Below are positions 1 through 6,366 of a DNA stretch of 9,934 nucleotides, one piece after another; position 1 is the stretch's first letter, and the number at the start of each line of letters is the position of its first letter. A program made the translations under genes and the position numbers. Source of the stretch: Gemmatimonadales bacterium (GTDB lineage: Bacteria; Gemmatimonadota; Gemmatimonadetes; Gemmatimonadales; GWC2-71-9); NCBI GenBank assembly GCA_013812695.1, contig JACCSZ010000096.1:1-9934 (forward strand), read 5' to 3'. The notes below the pieces were generated by a model. The model had not been told where the DNA came from. It did not search any database and worked only from the letters and a program-made list of their open reading frames with translations.

Positions 1-940
1 TATGGAGCTGGTGCCGGAGGCTCCGCGAAATTTCCGCCGCGAGCCGCTCCTCGAGCGCGCGCCGGTTATACAGGCCCGTGAGCTCGTCGGTCGTGGCGGC
101 GCTGTGGAGCTGCTCCACGAGCTCCGAGTTCTTGAGCGCGATGGCGGCGGCGAAGGACAGCGTCCCCGCGAGCTCCAGCTCCGCGCGGCCGTACAGCTTG
201 TCGCTGATCCGCGAACCGAGCACCAGTACCGCCATCCGCTCCGAGCCAGCGTCCAGCGGGACCACCAGCTCGGCACCGGGCCCGATCAGTGCCGCGACGG
301 CCACGTCCTCGGCACCCGTGGCGGCACTCCCGGTCGGCAGCGCGCGATCGAGCGCGGGCCGGTCGATCGGCGCCGGGCGCAGGCGGTCGTTCAGCGACCG
401 GAAGACTTTGGGCACGTACGCCTCACCTTCGGGCCGGTACAGGCACGCCCACCACGCGAAGAACACCTCGGCCATGAAGTCGAGGATGAGTTGTTCGGTG
501 TCTTCGATCGAGTGCACGGAGGAGAGCAGGCGGGCCACCTGCCGGAGCGCCCGGAGCTGGAACACGGCGTCGTCGAGCGCCGCCTGGCGCTCGAGCAGGA
601 TGCTCCGAAGCTCGAGCACGACGCTGAGACCCAGCGCCAGCGGCATCGCCACCGCCCGCATCTCGCCGGCAACCGCCGGGTCGGCGTGGATCACGACCTC
701 GGTCTCTCCGCTGCCGAGGCGTGCCACCTCCTGGGCGGTCTCGAATTGCCTGGCGGGTCCGACCCGGGGCATGTGCTCGGTCGGCGAGACCAGCGTCAGC
801 CAGATAAACTCACTCTGAAACCGCCGCACCAGCGCCATCCGGCAACGCTCGAACAGCTCTCCCTCGGTTCGGGAGAGGCGGCAAGCGGCGGCAAACGCAC
901 TGGGAAGGGTGGCGAGAGCAGTCGGCGGCATGGAAGCCAT
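1..940 (-). CDS. GAF-GGDEF signalling protein (putative diguanylate cyclase), 3' end cut by window edge
   Basis: A frame without stops runs from ATG at 940 to the window edge, giving 313 residues with the C-terminus missing. Residues 283-294 (TTDELTGLYNRR) are the characteristic opening of a GGDEF domain, which makes cyclic-di-GMP from two GTP. The GGDEF active-site motif itself lies beyond the window, so activity cannot be judged. Residues about 137-272 look like a GAF sensor domain and end in the usual linker helix (AIALKNSELVEQL) that joins GAF to GGDEF. Residues about 20-120 may be another sensor-like segment. No signal peptide or membrane segment is visible, so a cytoplasmic protein is likely. 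A second in-frame ATG at 931 is an alternative start. Neither start has a clear Shine-Dalgarno, and a TATACT box sits 6 nt upstream of the first ATG, so a leaderless transcript is possible. Confidence 0.88.
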   Translation of the reverse strand, partial: MASMPPTALATLPSAFAAACRLSRTEGELFERCRMALVRRFQSEFIWLTLVSPTEHMPRVGPARQFETAQEVARLGSGETEVVIHADPAVAGEMRAVAMPLALGLSVVLELRSILLERQAALDDAVFQLRALRQVARLLSSVHSIEDTEQLILDFMAEVFFAWWACLYRPEGEAYVPKVFRSLNDRLRPAPIDRPALDRALPTGSAATGAEDVAVAALIGPGAELVVPLDAGSERMAVLVLGSRISDKLYGRAELELAGTLSFAAAIALKNSELVEQLHSAATTDELTGLYNRRALEERLAAEISRSLRHQLH

Positions 941-946
941 GCGTCA

Positions 947-952
947 AGTATA
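947..952 (-). promoter_or_regulatory. Candidate -10 box (TATACT) for the GAF-GGDEF gene
   Basis: On the minus strand TATACT matches the -10 consensus at five of six positions and ends 6 nt before the ATG at 940. If it is used, transcription would begin at or very near the start codon, giving a leaderless or near-leaderless mRNA. This fits the absence of a Shine-Dalgarno. No good -35 hexamer is seen 16-18 nt further upstream, so the call rests on the -10 box alone. Confidence 0.35.
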
Positions 953-1018
953 CCTGTTGGCATCGGGAGTCGGGAGCGGAACCGGCGGCGTCTCCCGTTC
1001 GCGGTCGGCCGTACAGAG

Positions 1019-1039
1019 GTTGTAACGTTACATAACAAC
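1019..1039. promoter_or_regulatory. Palindromic AT-rich site, candidate operator
   Basis: Positions 1022-1031 form a perfect 10-bp palindrome (GTAACGTTAC). Outer GTTGT (1019-1023) and ACAAC (1035-1039) form a second inverted pair. The patch is clearly AT-richer than its surroundings. It lies about 80 nt upstream of the GAF-GGDEF start on one side and just upstream of the structured element at 1057 on the other, which suits a protein-binding site. No specific regulator family is recognised. Confidence 0.3.
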
Positions 1040-1056
1040 GACTTGTGCAGACGTCG

Positions 1057-1194
1057 CCAGGTCGCTAGAGTTCTCCCCAGACAACAAAAGCATAGCCCTT
1101 CGGGGCTCCAGGGATTTCGGCTTTGCGACCTGGGTGATCAAAATCGCTAAGGCCACCTGTCCCGGCGAGCATTGCTCAGCCGGGATTTGTGTTT
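1057..1194 (+). ncRNA. Candidate structured small RNA ending in a terminator-like hairpin
   Basis: Three layers of pairing are directly visible. CCAGGTCGC (1057-1065) pairs perfectly with GCGACCTGG (1125-1133). AAAGC (1087-1091) pairs with GCTTT (1120-1124), directly inside the first helix on the 3' side. AGCCC-TTCG-GGGCT (1094-1107) is a 5-bp hairpin with a C(UUCG)G tetraloop on the plus strand. A further strong hairpin at 1160-1185 is followed by TTTGTGTTT on the same strand. The tetraloop and the T-rich run both favour plus-strand transcription, but no convincing promoter was found. The minus-strand alternative is a structured region upstream of the GAF-GGDEF gene. It matches no RNA family I can recall. 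No protein-coding gene is supported here. Confidence 0.35.
1160..1194 (+). terminator. Hairpin with T-rich tail overlapping the nucleotidase stop codon
   Basis: TCCCGGC (1160-1166) pairs with GCCGGGA (1179-1185). An inner GAGC/GCTC helix sits around an ATT loop, with one bulged A. On the plus strand TTTGTGTTT follows directly, as in an intrinsic terminator. On the minus strand the same hairpin contains the TGA of the nucleotidase gene (1176-1178) but has no adjacent T-run, so it would serve that operon less well, perhaps by 3'-end stabilisation. Confidence 0.45.
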
Positions 1195-2717
1195 CCGGCC
1201 CGGACGATCCGCCCCGTCGCCGGGGCCGCCACCTGTCCGCCCAGCGAGTCCGTCACATACTTCGTCAACAGATCGGCCGCGCGGGGCGCGGACGCCCGGG
1301 CCGCACAGGCGGCCCCGGCCTCGGGCACCTTGTAGCCGTCGCCTCCTTCACACGCGGGAAAGACGGGGATGGCCACCTGGACGGTGTCCGCCGCACCGAT
1401 CACGCCCCCTCCGGGGCTCCGGATGTCCTCCTGGATTCGGCTCCCCGACGGTTTGGCCGGGTCGTACACGAACGACACGCCTGATACCTGGAGGAATCCC
1501 CCCTTCCCGAGCGATCCATCGGCCACGCCGTGCTCGAGGATTTCGCGCAGACGGGCGCCGGTGAGCGGCACGGTGAGCACGCGCGTCTCGTCGGCAAACA
1601 GGAAGATCGACTCGAGCTGATGGTTGCTGAGCGGCCCCGGGCGGATTACGTCGTCCAGCCGAAGCGTCCCGGCGTTGAGCAGCGCCACGTCTGCCGTGGT
1701 GCCCCACCGCATGGCGTCGGTCACGAGGTTGCCGAGGAGCGACTCCTGGCGGCGGCCGAGCTCGTCCCGGGCGTCGATCGGCACGGTGGTGCGTCCGAGG
1801 GCCCGCTCGGGCCCGAGCCGGCTCCGGAGGCTGTCTTCCCAGCGCTGAACCACCGGAACGACGGTGGTGTCTTCCGGGAGCCGCGCGTCGATCTTGATCA
1901 GTCCAACCGCCTGCCGCCATTTCCCCTTGCCGCCCCACAGCGTCACGAACTGGGCGGTGCGCGAGTTGGCATCGGCCTTGAGCAGGTGCCGGCCCGACAC
2001 CACCGAGTCGTGCGCTTCGTGCTCGTGGCCGCCGAGAATCAGGTCGAGCCGGGGCTCGCGGGCCAGCAGGTCGCGGTCGGCCACGACGGTCTGGTGGGTG
2101 AGGCCCACGACCAGCTCGGCGCCCTGCGCCACGAGGGTGTCGACGGCCCGGCGGGCGGCGCTGTCGGGATTGCTGCACCGGTACGCCCTGCGATAGGCGC
2201 CTTCGAGGGTCAGCCCGAAGATCCCGACCTTCTGGCCCGACACGCGAACCGTATCCCACGGGATCACCTTGGCGAACGGGGTGCCGTCGGCCCGGGTGCA
2301 GTTGACGGAGAGCCACCGGAAGTTCGATTCGGCGATGCGGGTTTCGAGCGTGTCCACCGGCAGCTCGAACTCGTGGTTGCCGAAGGTGGCGTAGTCGAGC
2401 TTGGCCGCGTTGAACGCCTCCACCATCTGGCGGCCGGAGTAGTACTTGCTCAGCAGGCTCGGGCTGAGCACGTCGCCCGCGAGCACGAACAGGACCGGGC
2501 CCTGGTCGGACAGCCGCCCGCGTACCGTGGCCACGCGGGCGAGCCCGCCCTTGCCGTCCGCCATGGTATCGGCCACGTACACGTCGTTCACGAGCAGGAA
2601 GCGCACGGGGTTGAGCGGCTCCGGCTTGCCGGCTCCGCCCGCGCATGCCGTCGCGCCGCCCAGCGCCGTGCCGGCGACAGCCGCGCCGGCCAGCAGTTTC
2701 CGCCATCGCGCTCGCAT
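1176..2717 (-). CDS. Exported 5'-nucleotidase / UshA-type metallophosphatase
   Basis: The 513-residue product has the two-domain layout of the bacterial 5'-nucleotidase family, which hydrolyses nucleotides or related phosphoesters outside the cytoplasm. An N-terminal basic and hydrophobic segment ends near ATAC (Cys25), so it is exported and possibly a lipoprotein, though the lipobox is weak. Metallophosphatase motifs follow in order: ND (44-45), GD (81-82), GNHE (113-116), TH (207-208) and GGHEH (230-234). The C-terminal domain shows ESLLGNLVTDAMRW (325-338), NAGTLR (348-353) and the substrate-pocket GGDGY (458-462). The usual NDxH motif reads NDVY here, so one expected metal-ligand His is Tyr47. 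The ATG at 2717 lies 2 nt after the stop of the HD gene, with GAGGAG about 11 nt upstream; the frame extends further upstream but only as shadow of that gene. Last gene of the operon. The exact substrate is not known. Confidence 0.9.
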   Translation of the reverse strand: MRARWRKLLAGAAVAGTALGGATACAGGAGKPEPLNPVRFLLVNDVYVADTMADGKGGLARVATVRGRLSDQGPVLFVLAGDVLSPSLLSKYYSGRQMVEAFNAAKLDYATFGNHEFELPVDTLETRIAESNFRWLSVNCTRADGTPFAKVIPWDTVRVSGQKVGIFGLTLEGAYRRAYRCSNPDSAARRAVDTLVAQGAELVVGLTHQTVVADRDLLAREPRLDLILGGHEHEAHDSVVSGRHLLKADANSRTAQFVTLWGGKGKWRQAVGLIKIDARLPEDTTVVPVVQRWEDSLRSRLGPERALGRTTVPIDARDELGRRQESLLGNLVTDAMRWGTTADVALLNAGTLRLDDVIRPGPLSNHQLESIFLFADETRVLTVPLTGARLREILEHGVADGSLGKGGFLQVSGVSFVYDPAKPSGSRIQEDIRSPGGGVIGAADTVQVAIPVFPACEGGDGYKVPEAGAACAARASAPRAADLLTKYVTDSLGGQVAAPATGRIVRAGNTNPG

Positions 2718-2719
2718 CC

Positions 2720-3337
2720 TCACCGCCGCTCCTCGCTGTGCCGAAGGCTTCGCACCATGTCCGTGCTCATCAGCCGCAGCTCCGCGAGCATGTCCCGGCG
2801 AGGCCAGTCGCCCCGCGCCGTCAGGATCTCGAGCAGCGAACGGTACCACCAGATGGTCTGCTCCGACCCGGCGCGCGACACGGTCCGGATGTACTCCACC
2901 CCCAACCGCCGCACGGCCGTCATCGTCGACCCGCAGGCGTGCAGCTCCTCGGCCGCGATGATGTCCAGGGCGCGGGGCTCCGCCGTGGCGAGCTGCGTCA
3001 GATATTCCTGCTTGCACGACTGCCATGCGCGTTCCCCGCCGCGCCAGGCGAACTTGGGCTCCAGCGCGTCCTTCGCCACCGCGAGCGCGACCGAGCCGAA
3101 CTTTTCACCGATCTTCTGCTCGAGCACCGGCCACCGGTCGGGCGGATTCTCCTCCAGCACGTGATGCAGGATGCCGGCGACGATGGTAACCTGCTCGCAG
3201 CCATGCCGCGCGAGGATGATGGCGACGTTGGCCGGGTGCGCCAGGTACTCCATGCCCCCGCCAGCCGGAGCGAGGGCGTTGTAATGTTTGGCCGCGAACG
3301 CGAACGCGTGATTGATTCGGTCGGAATAGCCTTGCAT
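2720..3337 (-). CDS. RelA/SpoT-like HD-domain protein with altered active-site motif
   Basis: The 205-residue product resembles the stand-alone HD hydrolase fold of MESH1 and SpoT, which removes pyrophosphate from (p)ppGpp using a metal held by H...HD...D. Matching positions are His18 (AAKH), His34 (LAHP), the HD site at 58-59 and the late ADKLHN-like segment at 129-134. Here HD reads HH (His58-His59), the following ED reads EE (62-63), and the late Asp is Glu130 (AEELHA). Three acidic or metal-site positions therefore differ, and the protein may be a divergent hydrolase or have lost activity. No synthetase domain, signal peptide or membrane segment is seen. It lies between queE and the nucleotidase gene, 2 nt from the latter. 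A TTG at 3352 overlapping the queE stop is an alternative start (210 residues). Neither start has a clear Shine-Dalgarno. Confidence 0.85.
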   Translation of the reverse strand: MQGYSDRINHAFAFAAKHYNALAPAGGGMEYLAHPANVAIILARHGCEQVTIVAGILHHVLEENPPDRWPVLEQKIGEKFGSVALAVAKDALEPKFAWRGGERAWQSCKQEYLTQLATAEPRALDIIAAEELHACGSTMTAVRRLGVEYIRTVSRAGSEQTIWWYRSLLEILTARGDWPRRDMLAELRLMSTDMVRSLRHSEERR

Positions 3338-3348
3338 GGCCGGGCGGT

Positions 3349-3987
3349 TCAAGGAATGCCGAGAAGCTTATGCGTCTGCAGGCTGAGTCGCCAGCGCGGA
3401 TGCGCCAGGCAGTAGTGCAACGCCGCCTGGGTGTTCGCCTCGCGCGCCGGGCCGTCCATCGGCTGCAGAAAGAACTGCCGGAACGCGAGCGACTGAAAGC
3501 GCTCCGGCGGCGCGTCCGCCTGCGGATAGACCAGCTTCAGCTCGTCGCCGGCGTTCACCACGAGCGCGGCCCCGGCCTTGGGGCTCACGCACAGCCAGTC
3601 GATGCCCGGTGGCGGCGCGAGGGTGCCGTTGGTCTCGACGGCCACCTCGAATCCCGCCGCGCGCAGCGACTCGAGCAATGGTGGATCGAGTTGCAGCAGC
3701 GGCTCACCGCCGGTGCAAACCACGAGCGGGCGGGCCAGTGGATCGCCGGCGGGCCAGGCCGCCGACACCGCGGCGGCCAGCGCCTGCGGGCTCGCGAACT
3801 TGCCACCCCCCGGACCGTCGGTACCGACGAAGTCCGTGTCGCAGAACTGGCACACCGCCGCCGCCCGATCCGCCTCGCGGCCCGTCCACAGGTTGCACCC
3901 CGCGAAGCGGCAGAACACGGCCGGGCGTCCGGCGTTCGCGCCTTCGCCCTGGAGCGTGTAGAAGATCTCCTTGACCGCGTACGTCAT
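3349..3987 (-). CDS. queE: 7-carboxy-7-deazaguanine synthase QueE
   Basis: QueE is a radical-SAM enzyme that rearranges 6-carboxy-5,6,7,8-tetrahydropterin to 7-carboxy-7-deazaguanine, the second step from that pterin line toward preQ0 and queuosine. The 212-residue product opens with EIFYTLQGEG (7-16), typical of QueE. Its iron-sulphur cluster cysteines are Cys31, Cys46 and Cys49 in the CX14CX2C spacing known for one QueE subgroup, rather than the classical CX3CX2C. FCDTDFVG (48-55), CTGGEPLLQ (91-99) and ETNGT (118-122) are further family landmarks for SAM and substrate binding. Length is normal. Its ATG overlaps the queC stop by 4 nt (ATGA), implying coupled translation. The product feeds directly into QueC. 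Confidence 0.97.
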   Translation of the reverse strand: MTYAVKEIFYTLQGEGANAGRPAVFCRFAGCNLWTGREADRAAAVCQFCDTDFVGTDGPGGGKFASPQALAAAVSAAWPAGDPLARPLVVCTGGEPLLQLDPPLLESLRAAGFEVAVETNGTLAPPPGIDWLCVSPKAGAALVVNAGDELKLVYPQADAPPERFQSLAFRQFFLQPMDGPAREANTQAALHYCLAHPRWRLSLQTHKLLGIP

Positions 3988-4682
3988 GCGTGGGCGGCCT
4001 GGTACCTCGCCGGATCCGGCACCCCGGCTTCCTCGAAGCCTTGGAGCCGGAGCAGGCAGGCCTCGCAGCGGCCGCACGCGGCGCCGTCGGCCGCTGGATC
4101 GTAGCAGGTACTGGTGATCCCGAAGTCGAGTCCCAACGCGAGTCCCCACCGCACGATCTCCGACTTGGTGAGGCTCTGGAGCGGCGCGCGGATGCGCACG
4201 GGTCCACCCTCCACGCCCGCCCGAGTGGCCAGTGCCGCCATCCGCGCGTAGGCGTCGAGGTACTCGGGCCGACAGTCGGGGTATCCGCTGTAGTCCAGGG
4301 CGTTGGCGCCGATGAAGATGTCGCGCGCGTCCAGCGTTTCGGCCCACGCGAGGGCGAGCGAGAGAAAAATCGTGTTGCGGGCGGGCACGTACGTCGTGGG
4401 AATCCCGGCGCCGATGTCGGCCATCGGCGTGTCCTTCGGCACCGGCGCGTCGCCGGTGAGGGCGGAGCTGCCGAACGCCCGGAGATCGAGGTCGAGCACC
4501 ACGTGGTGCCGAACGCCGAGCCGCTCGGCAACGCGCCGCGCGGCATGCAGCTCCACAGCGTGCCGCTGGCCGTAGCGCACGCTGAGCGCGTGCACGTCGA
4601 ACCCCTGACGCTGGGCGATGGCGGCGGTGGTGGCCGAGTCCATGCCGCCGCTCAGGAGCACGACGGCCTTCGGGAGGGTCAT
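3984..4682 (-). CDS. queC: 7-cyano-7-deazaguanine synthase QueC
   Basis: QueC converts 7-carboxy-7-deazaguanine plus ammonia and ATP into preQ0, the nitrile precursor of queuosine. The 232-residue product begins with the ATP-pyrophosphatase P-loop SGGMDS (11-16). It contains YVPARNTIFLSLA (98-110) and GANALDYSGYPDCRPE (125-140), which are strongly conserved in QueC. It ends with the structural zinc site Cys193, Cys203, Cys206 and Cys209 (CYDP...CGRCEAC). Length is normal for the family. It starts 19 nt after the stop of the SDR gene and overlaps queE by 4 nt. No obvious Shine-Dalgarno precedes the ATG at 4682. QueD, QueF and FolE are not in this window, so the rest of the pathway must be encoded elsewhere or be absent. 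Confidence 0.97.
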   Translation of the reverse strand: MTLPKAVVLLSGGMDSATTAAIAQRQGFDVHALSVRYGQRHAVELHAARRVAERLGVRHHVVLDLDLRAFGSSALTGDAPVPKDTPMADIGAGIPTTYVPARNTIFLSLALAWAETLDARDIFIGANALDYSGYPDCRPEYLDAYARMAALATRAGVEGGPVRIRAPLQSLTKSEIVRWGLALGLDFGITSTCYDPAADGAACGRCEACLLRLQGFEEAGVPDPARYQAAHA

Positions 4683-4701
4683 CCGCGAAAACTAACGCCG
4701 G

Positions 4702-6096
4702 TCACGTCGCCGGCGCGGGGCGGCCAAGCAGGAAGCGGAGCGCGGCCTCGAGCGTGGGATACCGAAAGGCATAGCCCGTCTCCTGGAGCCGCGCCGGGAG
4801 CACCCTGGCGCTCGAGAGCAGCGCTACGTCCGCCATCTCGCCGAAGGCGAGTCGGAGCGCGGGCGCGGGTACCGGGATCGCCGCCGGTCGGCCCAGCACC
4901 CGGCCGAGCGTCGTGGCGAGCTGGCCGGCAGTGGCGGGGTGGGGCGCGGTGAGATTGACCGCACCCGAGAGCGAGTCGGTCATGAGCGCATGATGCACGG
5001 CGCCAACCAGATCGTCGATCGCGATCCAGCTCATGTACTGCCGTCCGTTGCCGAGCGGCCCGCCGAGGCCCAGGCGGAAGGGCGGAAGCATCCGGCCGAG
5101 GGCGCCGCCGGCCGGCGTGAGCACGATGCCGAAGCGCGTCAGCACGGTCCGAATTCCCGCGGCCCGCGCCGGCTCCGTGGCGGCCTCCCAGTCGCGGCCC
5201 ACCGCGGTGAGGAAGTCGGAGGGCGCGTCGGAGGTGGGGCTCGTCTCGGTCAGTGTCTCGTCGCCGCGGTTGCCGTAGATGCCGACCGCCGACGCCGAGA
5301 TGAGGACCCGGGGCGGGCGGTCCAGCCACGCGAGCGTCTCGGCGAGAAATCGGGTGCCGATGGCGCGGCTTTCGCGGATCCGGCGCCGGCGCTCGGGCGT
5401 CCAGCGCGCACCGACATTCTCGCCCGCGAGGTGCACGACCGCGTCGAGTCCCTCGAGCTTGTCCCGTTCCACCCAGCCCCGCTCGTAGTTCCAGCCGGCC
5501 TCGTTGGCCCGGGCGCGCTGGCGGACGAGCGGCACGACGGTGTGCCCGCCGCTCGTGAGGAACGAGACCAGCGCCCGGCCGATCAGGCCGCTCGCGCCGG
5601 TCACCGCGATCCGGAGCCGTGGGCGGTCGGCGTATTGCGCGTGCGCCTCCAGGTCACGGCGCAGCAGCTCGTGCCGATAGCCGAGCATGCGCTCGAGCCG
5701 GGGGCGGATCAGGAGCGGCTCGCCGGCGGCCCCCGCGGCTCCGAAGGGCAGCGCGTACTCGATGCGATCGGTCATCACGCACGCGCCCGGCCCGTCGGCT
5801 TCGAACTGGTGCAGGTGTCGCCAGCGGGCGAATGGACCTTCGACCTGCTCGTCGGCGAACTGCCGGTCGCGCTTGTAGTCGAGGTGGCGCGCCACCCAGC
5901 GGAACCCGACCGGTGCGCCGACCCGCATCACGACGCGTCCGCCGTCCTCGAGCCCACCCGTCCGTTGCAATACCTCGGCGCGCTCCCACGGCGGTGTCAA
6001 CCGCTCGAACGCGCCAGGCCGCTCGTGCCACGCGAACACGGATTCGGCCGAGAACGGCAGCCGGCTCGAGCGCTCGACCATGGACCCAGATGGCAT
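4702..6096 (-). CDS. SRPBCC-SDR fusion protein, TIGR01777 (YfcH-like) epimerase family
   Basis: The 464-residue product joins two domains. Residues about 6-152 look like an SRPBCC (START-like) ligand-binding domain, with LPFSAESVFAWHERPGAFERL at its start shortened here to positions 13-33. Residues from 162 onward form an NAD(P)-binding Rossmann fold, with TGASGLIG (166-173) as the nucleotide-binding loop, HLAGENV (222-228), SASAVGIYG (267-275), MSWIAIDDLV (355-364) and a C-terminal DUF1731-like segment (about 405-458, FGEMADVALLSSARVLP). These are hallmarks of the TIGR01777 group, whose substrate is largely unknown. The canonical SDR YxxxK is not obvious, as is common in this group. The ATG at 6096 has AGG about 10 nt upstream; ATG 6081 is an alternative. 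It is the first large gene of the operon with queC, and no functional link to preQ0 synthesis is established. Confidence 0.92.
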   Translation of the reverse strand: MPSGSMVERSSRLPFSAESVFAWHERPGAFERLTPPWERAEVLQRTGGLEDGGRVVMRVGAPVGFRWVARHLDYKRDRQFADEQVEGPFARWRHLHQFEADGPGACVMTDRIEYALPFGAAGAAGEPLLIRPRLERMLGYRHELLRRDLEAHAQYADRPRLRIAVTGASGLIGRALVSFLTSGGHTVVPLVRQRARANEAGWNYERGWVERDKLEGLDAVVHLAGENVGARWTPERRRRIRESRAIGTRFLAETLAWLDRPPRVLISASAVGIYGNRGDETLTETSPTSDAPSDFLTAVGRDWEAATEPARAAGIRTVLTRFGIVLTPAGGALGRMLPPFRLGLGGPLGNGRQYMSWIAIDDLVGAVHHALMTDSLSGAVNLTAPHPATAGQLATTLGRVLGRPAAIPVPAPALRLAFGEMADVALLSSARVLPARLQETGYAFRYPTLEAALRFLLGRPAPAT

Positions 6097-6127
6097 CGTC
6101 GGAACACCTACCGGCGTGGCGAGCGCG

Positions 6128-6214
6128 TCAACTGACCGCGACGGTCGCCCGCATGCCGTGGGCGCTGCAAGCCGCGACTGCCGGCGCGGCCGCGCAGAAA
6201 AGTCGAGAGTGCAT
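6128..6214 (-). CDS. Possible 28-codon leader ORF upstream of the SDR operon
   Basis: An ATG at 6214 preceded by GGAG at 5-nt spacing opens a 28-codon frame (MHSRLFCAAAPAVAACSAHG...), ending in TGA 31 nt before the SDR start. The Shine-Dalgarno is better than that of the SDR gene itself. The peptide is small, Ala-rich, contains two Cys, and resembles no family I know. It could be a leader peptide, a small gene, or chance. Only the RBS and position support it. Confidence 0.2.
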   Translation of the reverse strand: MHSRLFCAAAPAVAACSAHGMRATVAVS

Positions 6215-6312
6215 GAGGACTCCAATCCCGGAAGAGGTGATGGTGTAGCTGGGGGGGACAATGGCACCGCCGCCGATATTTTGCCAGTTGGCGCCGCTCG
6301 CGCTGCCGGTGC

Positions 6313-6340
6313 TTGCTCGTGGCTCGGCCCTGAATATGTT
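6313..6340 (+). promoter_or_regulatory. Weak candidate promoter for the M1 peptidase gene
   Basis: TTGCTC (6313-6318) and TATGTT (6335-6340) are spaced 16 nt apart and read toward the peptidase ATG at 6367. Each matches the sigma-70 consensus only partly. The rest of the 6215-6366 stretch must hold control signals for both this gene and the divergent operon. I see a short GCCA/TGGC inverted repeat (6283-6292) there and nothing else definite. Confidence 0.22.
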
Positions 6341-6366
6341 GCCGCATCCCCCGCCACGGAGCCTGC

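Noticed and set aside
1057..1133. Cyclic-di-GMP-I riboswitch upstream of the GGDEF gene
   Set aside because: The minus strand contains CGCAAAGCC, also found in that riboswitch class, but the other conserved blocks and the two-helix order are missing.
2..1150. Very long open plus-strand frame across the GAF-GGDEF gene
   Set aside because: High GC keeps several frames open. The product is Arg/Gln/His-rich without any domain, while the minus strand gives a clear GAF-GGDEF protein.
1530..3164. Plus-strand 544-codon frame over the nucleotidase and HD genes
   Set aside because: It is a shadow of two genes with recognised motifs on the minus strand and has no domain of its own.
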